DNA of 22,500 nucleotides, taken from Anaeromyces robustus (lineage: Eukaryota > Neocallimastigomycota > Neocallimastigomycetes > Neocallimastigales > Neocallimastigaceae). Below the pieces are notes generated by a model, which was not told where the DNA came from, made no database searches, and saw nothing but the letters and a program-made list of their open reading frames with translations. The translations under genes were made by a program, and so were the position numbers. The stretch lies in contig MCFG01000156.1 of assembly GCA_002104895.1 (NCBI GenBank), forward strand, positions 92,501 to 115,000. The letters run 5' to 3'. Below, in pieces: positions 1 to 11,768 of the stretch; the stretch's first letter is position 1, and each line of letters opens with the position of its first letter.

Positions 1-276
1 GAAAGCCTCCGGTAATTTACAATATATAAATGTATTTATATATAAATCCATATATTCAAGACCTTTAGCTAACTCTCCTACTGTATAAAATATATTAGCT
101 ATTAAACCATAGCTACAAACTAAATAAAGATGTTTCCATAAACTATTTCCTGAATGTACACCAATTCCAAAATAAATATATGCTACTATAATCCAAGTAA
201 ATATTGGACCAAAAAACCGTGAATAATTAACAAGTTCTGCTAAATATGAAATAATATCAATATAAGTATTAGCCAT
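1..276 (-). CDS. Seven-TM membrane protein paralogue, 5' part of exon 1 (cut by window edge)
   Basis: The minus strand reads open from an ATG at 276 to the window edge, giving 92 codons. The translation aligns with the starts of the three complete paralogues: a short polar N-terminus beginning MANTY, then NYSRFFGPIFTWIIVAYIYF (first helix), GIGVHSGNSLWKHLYLVCSY leading into the second helix, and a segment ending KLPEAF where the others have YPEHFF. The start is chosen because the other copies start at the same place and the DNA upstream becomes T-rich and non-coding. This is the fourth and most downstream visible member of the array. The rest of exon 1, the intron and exon 2 lie outside the window. 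It is the only copy with Ala where the others have His after Pro-Glu, so it may be diverging. No lesion is visible in the part seen. Function unknown. Confidence 0.85.
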   Translation of the reverse strand, partial: MANTYIDIISYLAELVNYSRFFGPIFTWIIVAYIYFGIGVHSGNSLWKHLYLVCSYGLIANIFYTVGELAKGLEYMDLYINTFIYCKLPEAF

Positions 277-414
277 TTTTTTTATAGAAATTCTTTGAAA
301 ATATATATAATTTTGTTTTTTTGTTTCAAGTTTTTTTTTTTTTTTTTTTTTAATTTTTAATTTTTGTTTTTTATGTTTTGTTTTTTTATATTTCTTTTTT
401 TTTATTTTCTGGTT

Positions 415-457
<43 letters not shown>

Positions 458-1104
458 TCTGTTCTTTTATATTTTTTTAGGAAAAAAAAAATAATAATAA
501 AACTTTTATATTGTTATATATATTATTACAAATGTTTATATATATTATATAAATACGTTTCACTTAAATTATTTGATTGATTTTATTTATGTATTGAAAC
601 TATATTTATTTATCTTTTTTTAATAATAAACAATTTAAATAAATGTTCTAATTTATTTATTATTAAAAATAATATTTTTAAAACTCTTTGTAAATCTAAA
701 ATTTCTAATTTCTTAATTTACTTAAATTAAAATTCTTCAAATTTTCATTTTAGATATAATATATATATATAAATATAAAAATTATTACTCTATATTATAA
801 TATTTTAAATTTATGTTTTGCTTGTTTATTTTTTCTTCATATAAAAAAAATATTGGCTTATAACATAAATTTTTATATTTAAAATTTACTTTTCATTATA
901 TTATATAAATAATATGTATTATATTTTTTAATATATAATGAACTTTTTATTTTATTTTTATTTTTATTTTTTTTTATTTTTAAGAAAACATTTCTTTTAT
1001 ATATATATATATATATAATAAAAATTACCATTTGTTTTTAATTTTTTTTTTTATTTATTTATTTTAAAGTTTAATTTAAATTTATTATAATATAAATAAT
1101 CATA

Positions 1105-1200
1105 TATTATTTTTTTAAAACATTTTTTATTCAATTGTACTACTTCAAAATAACAAATTAATATAATAAATAATATTGTTAGAAAAATATATACAAAAAA
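1105..1200. promoter_or_regulatory. Conserved far-upstream element, unit 0
   Basis: About 0.83-0.92 kb upstream of the truncated copy's ATG. Contains CATATATTATTTTTTTAAAA, CATTTTTTATTCAATTGTAC, then TTCAAAATAACAAATTAATA and ATTGTTAGAAAAAT. Similar text occurs at a comparable distance upstream of all four ATGs. The core is AATTGTACTAC here and AATTGTGTAAC or one change from it elsewhere. Confidence 0.5.
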
Positions 1201-1289
1201 AGAATAATATATAATATATTTATAATATAATATATTATTTATTTATAAAATATATAATATTAATATATGTATTATTGATTTATGTTATA

Positions 1290-1306
1290 TTTATTTATTT
1301 ATTCAT

Positions 1307-1353
<47 letters not shown>

Positions 1354-1449
1354 TCTATTTATTTACTTATACTAACAATATTAATTTAATGTAAATATAT
1401 TAATTACATTATATATTAAATACCATTATCATAAAATAACTAAAAATCT

Positions 1450-1516
<67 letters not shown>

Positions 1517-1645
1517 TTCATTTATTTATTTATTTGTTTATTTATTTATATTAACAATAATACTTCATTTTAATGTAAAGATATTAATTACATTATATAT
1601 TAAATACCCATTATCACCCATTATCATAAAATAACTAAAAATATG
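1290..1645. repeat. Imperfect tandem duplication (period about 183 bp) including ATTT arrays
   Basis: Each copy is an ATTT array followed by TTAACAATA/CTAACAATA, TTTAATGTAAA, ATTAATTACATTATATATTA and CATAAAATAACTAAAAAT. The unique parts are at 1365-1447 and 1548-1645. The second copy has a small internal repeat of CCCATTATCA. Confidence 0.75.
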
Positions 1646-1897
1646 TTTTATATTGTTTTTATTTTGATTTTATTATTATGTTTACCTGTATTTAATAGAA
1701 ATATAAAAAATATTATTTATTAAATGTAAAGTTTTTCACTTGAGGCGATAAAAAAAACTAAAAATATTTAAAAATAGTAGTTGGATATATTTTATTTATA
1801 TTAATGTTTGTAATAATAGTGAATCATAATTAAATGTTACAGCCACTTTATTAATTTAATATATACATATTATTCCTTGTTAATTACTATTTTTATA

Positions 1898-2004
<107 letters not shown>

Positions 2005-2118
2005 TATAACAAAAAAACAAAAAAAAAAATTTTTTTCAGAATATACTATATATTATGATATTTTTTATTTTAATTTATTCTTTTATTTATTTATTTTTTC
2101 TCCTCAAACAATTCTTCA

Positions 2119-2170
2119 ATTGTGTAACAAATCTTTCCAAAATCGTTTGAAAGTTTGTAAGTTACACAAT
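2119..2170. repeat. Inverted repeat with arms ATTGTGTAAC / GTTACACAAT
   Basis: Arms at 2119-2128 and 2161-2170 are perfect complements. An inner stem CTTTC (2133-2137) / GAAAG (2149-2153) gives an interrupted hairpin with an 11-base loop. The left arm is the same motif as the core of the far-upstream elements. The right arm is not present at the equivalent site near 6970. Confidence 0.6.
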
Positions 2171-4013
2171 AAATTTTTTAATTATTTTACTTCACGTTCA
2201 GTTTTTCTTTTTTTCTATATTCTTTTTTTTATTATAATTCATTCTATCACTCTGCTCTAAACAATAAAGTAAATATTTATAATATAATATAATTTAATAT
2301 ATTAATGTGATTTGTTATATATATAATAATAATTAAAATATATGTTTAATATTAAACAAAAAAAGATTATCATTAGTTCATGGCATGTTTCATAATAAAT
2401 GTATCTTTTCAAATACGTTTTTACTATATATAGGTATTATACATTTGTATTTGTTTTTTGTTTTTTGTTTTTTGTTTCCATTTAATTAATTAATAAAATA
2501 CTTTTAATTCAAAAAAAAAAAATACTGAAAATTATTTGTACTATTAAAACTATGAATTCTAATAATTATTATAAATTTAAGAAAGTAATTATTATCATAA
2601 TAATAATTCAAACAATTTACTTTTGAGGTTGTAAACAATTTTATGTTTATTTAAGCAAATAAAAATCTAAATTATCATAATTAATAAATAATAGTTTTTT
2701 TAACAAAAAAAAAAAACATAAAATATCATAAATTTTATAATTATTATTTAATTTTTTTTATCCACTATTTAAATGAAACAAAAGAAATATAAAAATAATA
2801 GTATTAACATTTAATTAGTTCTCTTTTTTTTTTATTATTATTAATTTTTTTTTTAATAAATAAAACTATAATTGTTAAAGTTTCACATCTTCAAAATAAA
2901 AAATGTTTATGATTATAAAATAAAATATATTATAATATTATATACATAATATACTTTATTTTATATTATATTATTATTTAAATATATTTATTCATTGACA
3001 CCGGAACAGTATAATAATTAATTAATAATTAATCATTATTATTAATATTTTGGGTTAAATTTTTTTTTTTTTTGGATAATTCTTTTTTTTTTTTTTTTTT
3101 TTTTTATTATCGATACTATCAAATGATTAATTATTAATATAATAATTAATTTAACAATTATAAATTTAAAAAATAAACAAAAAATATTTATGTAATAATA
3201 AATAAATAAATAAATAAATAAAGAATATATAAAGATTATTTGTATGGCAAGCAAATAAAAGAAAAAATAAAGCAACACATCTTTAATATTTTTACTTTGT
3301 GTATTTTATTATTATTATTATTATCATTCTTTATATTATCAAATCTATAATTAATACATGATTATTGATTTCTTAGAGTTGAATTTGTTATTATAATTTT
3401 TTATTATTTTTTTTTTATTTTGTGGTCTTTTACATAAGTTTATATTTTATTGTTTTTTTATATAATTTATATAAATTGGTATTTTGTTTTTGTTTGCTTA
3501 TTTTTTTTTTTTTTTTTTGTTTTCTATTAATAATATTTTATATATAAATAATAAATTTTTTAATATTTTTATAGTTATAATCTTTATAATATTTCTATAT
3601 ATAAATTTTATAGATTATATATATATAATCTATACAATTTTTTTATTATAAATTCATGTTTTATGTTAGTTATAATATTATATATATATATAACAACTAA
3701 TTTATTATATTATTTCAATTACTTTTAAATATTTTGATTATATTAAAAAAGAAAATTGAAATAGCTTAAAAAAAATATTTATAAGTATATTAATAATTAT
3801 TCAATTACATATATACATATATTATATTTGTAAAATATTTTATATTATATTTTATTTTATTTATTTTTTTTTTCTTTTTTTTTTTTAAATATTTTATTTT
3901 ACTGTTTTGATTATTGGCAATATTAATATATCGTTATGATGTTATAATCAATGTCAGTAAATATAAAACAAAGAAAAAAAAATATATGTGTATATATAAA
4001 TAAAATATAATTT

Positions 4014-5585
4014 CTATATTTCAGGTTTAGTATAAATGAATGTAGGTGAAAGTTTTATATCACCATTATTTTTATTATTACGAATATTATAATTATTTGA
4101 CATCGTTTTATAACTATTCCTATTGCTTTTATTTGAATAACCTGGTGAATACATATCATTATAAGTTGTTACAATATTACTAACCATTGGGGTATTTGTT
4201 TCTTTTGGTATAAATAATGAATCTCTGTTATATTCAAAAATATTCTCATTATTATTATAATAGTTATTTTTAACCATATTTCCATTATTATTATTATTAT
4301 TATTATTATTATAATCAGAAGTAGGATTATTTCCAAATACAATACCATTATTATTGTCAGAAATAAGGTTATTTCCAAACAGCTTTCCGCTATTATTATC
4401 AGAAATAAGGTTATTTCCAAATAGATTTCCGTTATTATTATAATCTGAAATAGGACTATTATTAAATGTACTATAATTACTATGCATTTTTGATAAAGTA
4501 CTTGAAGTTTGTATATAATCATCTATTGGAGTTTTATTTAATCCATAAGGATCTTCTAGATCAAGTCCAAAAGTATCACTTTCTCCTTTTTCTTCGTTTT
4601 TAACTTCATAATTTTTTTCTTTTACGCAATATTTCAATATTTCTACTTCATTCTTTCTAATAATATTAGCATTTAAATCAACACGTATTAATAAAAAGTC
4701 TACTAAATATACAATACCAAGAGCACCTTTTAATCTCCAAAGTAATCTTTTTATCAATAACCCATATCTATGTTTAACGTCAACAAATACTATACCTGAA
4801 ATACCAAGTAAAATAAAAGAAACTATATATATAATATTTAATAAATAATAAACAATTTAATATTAAAATATAAAAAAAATATTTAAATAATATATATTAA
4901 TATATTTTTTTATTCTAATACTTTTAATATTTTATATAAATATATAAATAAAATATATATATATATATTTACCTATAAACATTCTGGTTAAACTACTATA
5001 AAGAAGAATTGATAAAACATCTTTTGATTCATCGTTTTCTTCATTTATTACAGAAACAATAATTAAAAGCATAAAATATATTTCTAAAACTCCAACTGGA
5101 GCATATAAAATAGCATGTACTTTTTCAGATTTTTTATCACCTCCATTAACTTCCTCTATTTCATAGTATGCAATTAACATATGAAAAAATATAGAATAGA
5201 TGAAAAGCAAATTAATTAATATTCTCCAAAATTTTGATTTTAAGGTTTCGATACAAGATCTGATTTTAACAAAATTTATATAAATTAGACCCCATTCATT
5301 CAACGCAAAAAAGAAGTGTTCTGGATATTCCAAATATTTAAATTTGTTTTCATATAATTCAGTATCAAGATTTTTTGATACTACTCCTACTACATAAAGT
5401 AGTGTAGCTATTACACCATTTGCACAAGCTATATATAGATGTCTCCATAAACTATTTTTTGAACGTACACCTATTGCAATATATACATATGTTACCAATA
5501 ACCAAGAAAGTATAGGACTTAAAAAACGTGAAGCATCAACAGTAAGTGTTAAAGTATAAACAACATCAGAATAAGTATTAGTCAT
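4014..5585 (-). CDS. Two-exon seven-TM membrane protein with Asn-rich tail (array copy A)
   Basis: Exon 1 is 5585-4973 and exon 2 is 4822-4014, stop TAG, predicting 473 residues. Hydrophobic segments lie near residues 22-40, 49-68, 89-107, 120-142, 158-180, 192-220 and 224-248, a seven-helix pattern. The best conserved stretch is around residues 88-109, containing PEHFF and ALNEWGLIY followed by FVKIR. Exon 2 completes helix 6, then helix 7 with LWRLKG, then a polar tail from about 250 containing KYC, GLDLEDPYGLNKTP, three or four imperfect 14-15 residue repeats (ISD-NNNG--FGNN), nine consecutive Asn encoded by an ATT repeat, the block PKETNTP-VSNIVT, and a conserved end SPTF-YT-PE. Splicing is inferred from the reading frame and from identical junctions in the paralogues. 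After the junction this copy reads GISGIVFVDV where the others read SIIECV, so it lacks that Cys. Receptor-like topology is inference; I recognise no named family. Confidence 0.85.
4823..4972 (-). other. Spliceosomal intron, copy A (150 bp, phase 1)
   Basis: The donor follows ATG TTT ATA G as GTAAAT, and the acceptor is ATATATAG before TTTCTTTT. Joining gives the uninterrupted Met-Phe-Ile-Val-Ser-Phe. Reading on past the donor in exon 1's frame gives only low-complexity sequence and a stop. The intron is almost pure A/T with long TA runs. Confidence 0.85.
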
Positions 5586-5626
5586 TTTTTTATAATAATT
5601 ATTTGATGATATATAATTCTTTTTAT
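5586..5626 (-). promoter_or_regulatory. Conserved 5' leader directly upstream of copy A
   Basis: Reading toward the ATG, the roughly 40 bases contain ATTATATATCATCAAATAAT and then TTATTATAAAAAAATG. Copy B has nearly the same sequence at the same distance, and copy C a weaker form. Conservation in otherwise drifting spacer suggests a 5' UTR or core promoter. Recent duplication could also explain it. Confidence 0.4.
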
Positions 5627-6008
5627 GTTTTTGTTTATATTACTATTTCTGTTTTTTTTTATGTTTTATTTTTTTTTTTAAAAAAAAAAAATATACATAT
5701 ATATATAATAAAAATATGATATAGTTATTCTATTATTGCAATTTGTTTATTTTAAAAATAATATATATATTATTTAATTAAATATTTGATTTATTTACTA
5801 TAATTAGGATATCTATCTTTTATAATATATCTTTTTTAACAAAGAAATTTGAATTTTTTTTTATAATTTAAAAATTTCAAATTTCTAAAATCTTATATCC
5901 AACATTGAAATTTATTCAATTTTGCATTTTTGAAATATTATATATAGTAAAATTTATAAAAAAAAAACTTATTATATATATTTTATAATATTTTAAAATT
6001 ATGTTTTT

Positions 6009-6037
6009 CATTGAAATTTTAACATAAAATTTCAATG
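6009..6037. repeat. Perfect 12-bp hairpin
   Basis: CATTGAAATTTT, a five-base loop AACAT, then AAAATTTCAATG. About 425 bp upstream of the copy A ATG. The other spacers do not show an equally perfect version. Confidence 0.6.
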
Positions 6038-6086
6038 TTTTTTTATGTTAAAATTTATATTATAAAATATATATAATCTTTATTTC

Positions 6087-6131
<45 letters not shown>

Positions 6132-6309
6132 TATTTTATTTTATTTTTTTTTTTTATTTTTTTTTTTTTTCAGTGAAACTTTTCATTTATATATATTTTA
6201 AAATAATTACTAATAATAAAATATATTTTAGTAATTAATTTTATTATATTATAAAAAAAAATAATTATTATATATTGTTTTTATACTAAACAAAATATAA
6301 AATAAATAA

Positions 6310-6425
6310 ATAATCATATATTATTATTAATGTTTATTTTTTTTAAAACATTTTTATTAAATTGTGTAACATCCAAAATGACAAATTAATATAAAAATAT
6401 AATATTGTTAAGAAAATGTGTACAA
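6310..6425. promoter_or_regulatory. Conserved far-upstream element, unit A
   Basis: Core AATTGTGTAAC at 6360-6370, about 775 bp upstream of the copy A ATG, preceded by AATCATATATTATT and TTTTTTTAAAACATTTTT and followed by CCAAAATGACAAATTAATAT, AATATTGTTA and GTGTACAAAG. Clear counterpart of 1105-1200 and 15985-16110. Confidence 0.5.
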
Positions 6426-6550
6426 AGATAACAAATATAAATTATTTTTTAAATATATTATATTATATATTATATATATTATTTATATTTAATATTATAA
6501 TATTATATTATAATATTTATATATTTATTTTATATTTATTTATTTATACA

Positions 6551-6643
6551 TTTTTTTACTTATTTATTTATTTATTCAATTTTTTACTTATTTATTTATT
6601 TATTCATTTTTTTACTTATTTATTTATTTATTCATTTTTTTAC

Positions 6644-6660
<17 letters not shown>
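6551..6660. repeat. 28-bp higher-order repeat built on ATTT
   Basis: ACTTATTTATTTATTTATTC followed by a T-run recurs with ACTTAT at 6558, 6586, 6614 and 6642, an exact 28-bp period, and then passes into a plain ATTT array up to about 6702. Confidence 0.75.
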
Positions 6661-6702
<42 letters not shown>

Positions 6703-8572
6703 TTTTTTTTTATTTTTATTTTTTTTATTTATTTATTTTTTTATTTTTATTTTTTTTATTTTTTATTATAAAATATATTTAATAACAAATTTATGACTAT
6801 ATTAATTTAATGATATATAACATTTTTTGATAATAGAGCAAGAGTATTTATAATGTAATATTAATTATAATAATTTCCACAATATTTATCTTTTTTAAAA
6901 TATTTATCTTTTTAAAGATATTTATTAATTTATTTTCATTTTTTTTCTCCCTCTAACAATTTTTTTTTAATTGTGTAACAAATTTTTCAGTGATATTTTT
7001 AATGAATAAATACAAAAAAAAAAAAAAAAAAATAGAAACAAAACAATAATAAATACATAATACTATATATGGTAATAATGTAATGTACTTTATTACTATA
7101 TCCTACAATATATTTATAGATAAAATTACCATGAAACATGACTAACTCATGCATAATTTTAATCAAACATTTTAATATGTTAAATATTATTATGATTATT
7201 ATCTAACATCAGATCATCAAAATTAAATTATATATACTTGGCAAACAAAATTTTTTCTGGACAACAAAACCTGGAAGAAAAAAAATTTACGAGTTATGCT
7301 AATAAGAGTATGTCTTAACAATTTAGATAAGTCCGACTTAAAATATAAAAGAGCAATCATTATACATTGTATTATCTTGAATTAATATATATTATTTCTA
7401 CTCACTTCATTAAATAATATAAATAAATAATCTATTAACTAATTATATTTAATCATTATTATTTATAATTCGAGATTTTTCTTTCTTAGATAATTATTTA
7501 AATATATATATACTTTTTTAAATTTTCTATCTATAATATCGAATAATTAATAATTATTAATTATTAATATAATAATAAAACAAAAAGTATCAAAATAAAA
7601 AAAAATAAATAAATAAATAATAAGAATAATTAATAATCAATTTCATTTAATATTAAATAAATATATTATTAAAAAACAGTTTTAAACATATTTTAATAAA
7701 TTCTTTCTTTGTTTATTTATTATTTATATTTATAACAAATAAATGATTATTTATTTCATATATATTTATCTTATATATCTTTTTTCTTTTCTTTTTTTTT
7801 TATGGCTTGATAATGTTATGTTTTATTATAATTTTGTTTGGTTGGTTAGTTGGTTGTTTAGGAATATATTATAATATATACAACTTCATATAACTTTAAT
7901 ATATATTAATATTATATTAGATTTATTTATTATATATTTGTTATATTTCATTGATTTCATTGTATTATATATTATTGTTTATATATTTTTAAATATTATA
8001 ATTGTATAAATTGTATTTTATTTTTGTTATCCATATTGTTAAATATTATAATTATATAAATTTCATTTTACTTTTGTTATATATATTGGATATTTTGTTT
8101 TATTTTTTTTTTTTTTTTTCTTAAATTAATTTTTTCATATTTAATTATTTTTGTTTGTTTTTTATTAGTTATAATATCTATATGTTTTATGATAATTGAT
8201 ATTATATTTTAGGTATTAGTCTATATAATTTTTATTATTAATATATATATATATTTTCATAATTATTTTATAATAATTAAAATAAATACATATTTATATA
8301 TATTTATATATATATTTATATTTACTTCAATTTCTCTTTGAGTATATTATAAATTGATATATTATTTAAAAAAAAAAATATTTATATATATATTATTTAA
8401 AAAAAAAAAAAAAAAAAAGATTTATATATATATTATTTAAAAAAAAAAAAAAAAGATTTATATATATATATATATTAATAATTAATTGATTAAATATATA
8501 TATTTATATAAATATATATATTAATAAATGAATTTTTTATTTATTTTCCTTTTATAATTTTATATTACCTAT

Positions 8573-8586
8573 TTGATTATAATCAA
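8573..8586. repeat. 14-bp perfect palindrome downstream of copy B
   Basis: TTGATTATAATCAA, identical to its reverse complement, 110 bp beyond the stop codon. The same palindrome lies downstream of copy C; a decayed form (TTATAATCAAT) lies near 3942-3953 downstream of copy A. Confidence 0.5.
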
Positions 8587-8695
8587 TATCGTAATTATAA
8601 GATTATAAAATTAAGAAAAAAAATAAAAATAAAAAAAAAAATAAAAAAAAATAAATAGGTATATTAATAATATTTATTTTTTTTTAAATTTATAT

Positions 8696-10509
8696 CTATA
8701 ATTCAGGGTTAGTATAACTAAATGTAGGTGAAATTTTTATGTCACCATTATTTTTATTATTACTAGGTATACTATAATTATTTGATAGTTTTTTATAACT
8801 ATTTCTATTATTTTTATTAAAATAAATTCTTGGTGAATATATATCATTTGTATAAGGAGTTACAATATTACTAATCATTGGTGTATTTGTTTCTTTTGGA
8901 ATTAATAATGATAAATCCTTATTACGTTCAGAAATAGGACTACTTTTTAAAGTGTTTTTATAATTATTATATTCAGAAATAGAACTATTTCTAAACACAT
9001 TTTTATTAGTATTATATTCAGAAATAGAACTATTTCTAAACACATTTTTATTAGTATTAGATTCAGGAATAGAACTATTTCTAAACACATTTTTATTAGT
9101 ATTAGATTCAGGAATAGAACCATTTCTAAACACATTTTTATTAGTATTAGATTCAGGAATAGAACTATTTCTAAACACATTTTTATTAGTATTAAATTCA
9201 GAAATAGAACTATTTCTAAACACATTTTTATTAGTATTAGATTCAGGAATAGAACTATTTCTAAACACATTTTTATTAGTATTAAATTCAGAAATAGAAC
9301 TATTTCTAAACACATTTTTATTAGTATTATATTCAGAAATAGAACTATTTCTAAACACATTTTTATTAGTATTATAATTAGATGAAGGACTATTACTGTT
9401 GGTATCAATATTACTATTTATTTTAGATATAACATTTGAAGGTTGTGTATGATCCATTGGTGGTGTTTTATTTGTTTTATTTAATCCATAAAGATCTTCT
9501 ACATCAAGTCCAATAGTATCACTTTCTCCTTTTTCATCATCATTAAATTCATAATTTTTTTCTCTTACACAATATTTTAATAATTTTATTTCATTCTCTC
9601 TTATAGTATTAGAATTTAAATTAATGCGTACTAATAAAAAGTCTATCAAAAATATTATACCAAGAAATCCTTTTAACCTAAAAAATATTCTTTTTATTAA
9701 TAACCCATATCCACGTTCACGTTCAACACATTCTATGATTGAATTACCAACTAAAATAAAAGAGACTAAATACATAATATTTAACAAATAATTTAATGTT
9801 AAAATTAAAAAAAATATATATATTTATATATGTAAAAAATTAGTATATTTTATGTTCTTCCAAGATTTTAACATTATATAAAAAAATTAAATGAAAAATA
9901 TATATTACCAATAAGCATTCTAATAAGACTGCTATGAAGAAGAATTGATAAAATATTTTTTGATTCATCCTTATCATCATTAATTGTAGAAATAACAATA
10001 AGAAATATAAAATATGTTTCTAAAAAACCAACTGGAATATATAAAAAATAACTAAATTTCTTGGGTCTATCACTATTATATCGTATTATATCATTAACAA
10101 TCAATATTTGAAAACACACATAATAAATTAAAAGAATATTGATAAATATTCTCCATTTTTTTGATTCTAAAGTTTTAATATGAGATCTAATTTTAACAAA
10201 AGTAATATAAATCAAGCCCCATTCATTTAATGCAGTAAAGAAATGTTCTGGATATTTTAAATATATATACATTTCATAATAATTAAATTTAAGATTATTA
10301 GATACTATCCATATTCCATAAAATAGATTAGCTAATATACCATTAGAACAGGTTATGTAAAGAAGTTTCCATAAATTCTCTTTTGTACGTATACCTATTG
10401 TAAAGTAAACATATGTTACTATTAACCAAGATATAAGAGGACTTGAAAAACGTGAATAATTAACAAGTTCTGTTAAAGATAAAATAACATTACTATAAAG
10501 TTTAGCCAT
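8696..10509 (-). CDS. Two-exon seven-TM membrane protein with expanded repeat tail (array copy B)
   Basis: Exon 1 is 10509-9909 and exon 2 is 9765-8696, stop TAG, predicting 556 residues, the longest of the array. The membrane domain aligns with copies A and C throughout: SRFSSPLISWLIVTYVYF (helix 1), YLKYPEHFFTALNEWGLIYI (helix 3), FVKIRSHIKTL, IYVPVG-like entry to helix 5, then RMLI|VSFILVGNSIIECVE across the splice. The tail keeps GLDVEDLYGLNKT and then diverges in length. Nine copies plus one degenerate copy of a 15-residue unit (consensus NTNKNVFRNSSI-E plus one residue) replace the three or four loose repeats of the neighbours. Beyond the repeats the conserved PKETNTPMISNIVT block, IYSPR and C-terminal SPTFSYTNPEL return. 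The intact frame and conserved distal tail argue for a functional protein. The charged, Asn/Ser-rich tail is presumably disordered and cytosolic or extracellular; orientation cannot be told. Confidence 0.87.
8927..9376 (-). repeat. In-frame 45-bp coding minisatellite, 10 units (tail of copy B)
   Basis: Ten consecutive 45-bp units encode a 15-residue repeat. Nine (9376-8972) contain an invariant NTNKNVFRN followed by SSISE, SSIPE or GSIPE and a variable Tyr/Phe/Ser. The tenth (8971-8927) is degenerate, reading YNNYKNTLKSSPISE. Variation is concentrated at two sites, Ser/Pro before Glu and the residue after Glu, which co-vary (PE followed by Ser; SE mostly by Tyr or Phe). This suggests two unit types spread by unequal exchange. 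A second frame through the array is also open but is only a by-product of the 45-bp periodicity. Confidence 0.93.
9766..9908 (-). other. Spliceosomal intron, copy B (143 bp, phase 1)
   Basis: The donor is GTAATATA after ATG CTT ATT G and the acceptor is ATGTATTTAG before TCTCTTTT. It interrupts the same codon position as in copies A and C. A short TTATTTGTTAA stretch about 25 bases before the acceptor is also found in copy C and could hold the branch point; that is speculative. Confidence 0.85.
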
Positions 10510-10546
10510 CTTTTTATAATAATTATTTAATGATATATAATTCTTT
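10510..10546 (-). promoter_or_regulatory. Conserved 5' leader directly upstream of copy B
   Basis: Nearly identical to the leader of copy A, with the shared ATTATATATCAT and AATAATTATTATAAAAA segments immediately before the ATG. It carries a TATA-like run 20-30 bases from the start codon. Confidence 0.4.
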
Positions 10547-11398
10547 ATTTTTTAATTTGTTCGTTTGTTTATGTTTTTGTTTTAATTTTTGTTTTTACTT
10601 TTTTTTTTTTTTGTTTTTGTTTTTGTCTTTATTATTATTTCTGTTTTTATTATTATTTTTGTTCTTTTATTTTATGCTATATTTTTTTTTATTTTTTTTA
10701 TTTTTTTTTTTTTTGGTGTAATTTTTTTTCTTTTTTCAAAAAAAATATAATAAAAATTATTAGATATTGTTATACTATTATTACTATTTATTTATATATA
10801 TTAAAATATTAATATATATTTCATTTATATTATTTGATTTAATAATTATATTTATGATATCTATTTATCTTTAATAATAATAAACATATAAATTAAATAT
10901 TTTAATACATTTATTATTAAAAATAAAATATATTCATATTTATAATTTTAAATTATTAATTCTTTTAATTCATTCATATTAAAATTTATTCAATTTTGAA
11001 TTATTTAAAAATATTATATACAGTAAAAAAATAAAAAAAAAAAAAAGTCTACTATTTTATATATTTTATAATATTATAAATTTATGTTCTATATTAATAT
11101 AAATTTCTTTTTTTTTTTTTTTTTTTTTTTAAATTACTTTTTTATTAACATTATAAAATATATAAAATATACTTCCTCTTTTTTCTATTTTTTTTATTTA
11201 CTTTAAATTTTTTTTTTTTTTTTTTTTTTTATTTTTTTTTTTTTAAACTTTTTGTTGGTAAAAACTTTTCTTTTTATACTTTTGAATGTTCATTTATTTT
11301 TTATTACTTTTTATTAATTCTATTTATTTTATTCTATTGTTTAATTAATTTAATTAATTTATAATTAAAAAGTAAATTTATATTATTTTACTTTAATT

Positions 11399-11480
11399 TT
11401 TTTTTTTTAAAACATTTTTTATTCAACTGTGTAACTTATATCAAAAATAACTAATTAAATAGTAAATATAAACTATATAT
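11399..11480. promoter_or_regulatory. Conserved far-upstream element, unit B (diverged)
   Basis: Core AACTGTGTAAC at 11425-11435, about 915 bp upstream of the copy B ATG, preceded by TTAAAACATTTTTTATTC and followed by CAAAAATAACTAATTAAATA. The right half is less conserved than in the other units. Confidence 0.42.
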
Positions 11481-11631
11481 ATTACAAATATAATATAATA
11501 TATAATAAATCTTGTTTTTTTTATTTTTGGTTTTTTTGTACACATTTTATTAATCATGCAATAATTTGCTATTTTTATATTATTATTTATGATTTACTAT
11601 ATTTTTTTTTTTCATATTTTTTCTTTATTAT

Positions 11632-11768
11632 TGAATTTTACAAAGGCTGTTTAAACTTTAAACCATTAATTCTTTAGCAGTTAATATTATTTTCATGATT
11701 CAATCTTACAAAGATTATTTATAAGTTAAACCATTAATTCTTTAGCAATTATATCACTTCCATGATTG
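11632..11768. repeat. 68-bp tandem duplication, two copies
   Basis: Both copies contain TTACAAAG, AACCATTAATTCTTTAGCA and a CATGATT-ending segment. The shared AACCATTAA starts at 11661 and 11729. Moderately diverged from each other. Confidence 0.75.

Larger units (their letters stand above)
5586..8695. other. Intergenic spacer between copies A and B; no gene seen
   Basis: A 3.1-kb spacer with the same block order as 277-4013: leader next to the ATG, perfect hairpin at 6009-6037, (TTA)n at about 6095-6125, upstream element at 6310-6425, ATTT/28-bp repeats at 6541-6702, and a second AATTGTGTAAC at 6969-6979. A patch with more mixed composition (about 7235-7380) has no open frame and does not fold as a tRNA; I cannot assign it. 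Confidence 0.65.

Noticed and set aside
3200-3225. Possible CRISPR-like or satellite array among short repeats
   Set aside because: All short-period repeats in the window are simple microsatellites without unique spacers.
3042-3278. Minus-strand frame with oligo-Lys and Ile/Leu
   Set aside because: Low complexity produced by a T-run and A/T repeats.
4169-4522. Alternate frame in the tail of copy A
   Set aside because: Shadow of exon 2; the true frame matches the paralogues on both sides.
6416-6796. Open frame of 126 residues, Leu/Ile/Phe/Tyr only
   Set aside because: Entirely microsatellite and T-run translation.
7240-7330. Possible tRNA or small RNA gene in the mixed-composition patch
   Set aside because: No cloverleaf arms or T-loop GTTCRA motif could be found on either strand.
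8947-9408. Second open frame through the 45-bp repeats (LILIKMCLEIVLF units)
   Set aside because: Because the unit is a multiple of three and lacks stops in this frame, a shadow frame is expected. The other frame continues into conserved tail and membrane domain.
10530-10721. Phe/Leu-rich frame upstream of copy B
   Set aside because: T-rich leader DNA translated; the matching frame upstream of copy C (15230-15418) is likewise TTTG repeat.
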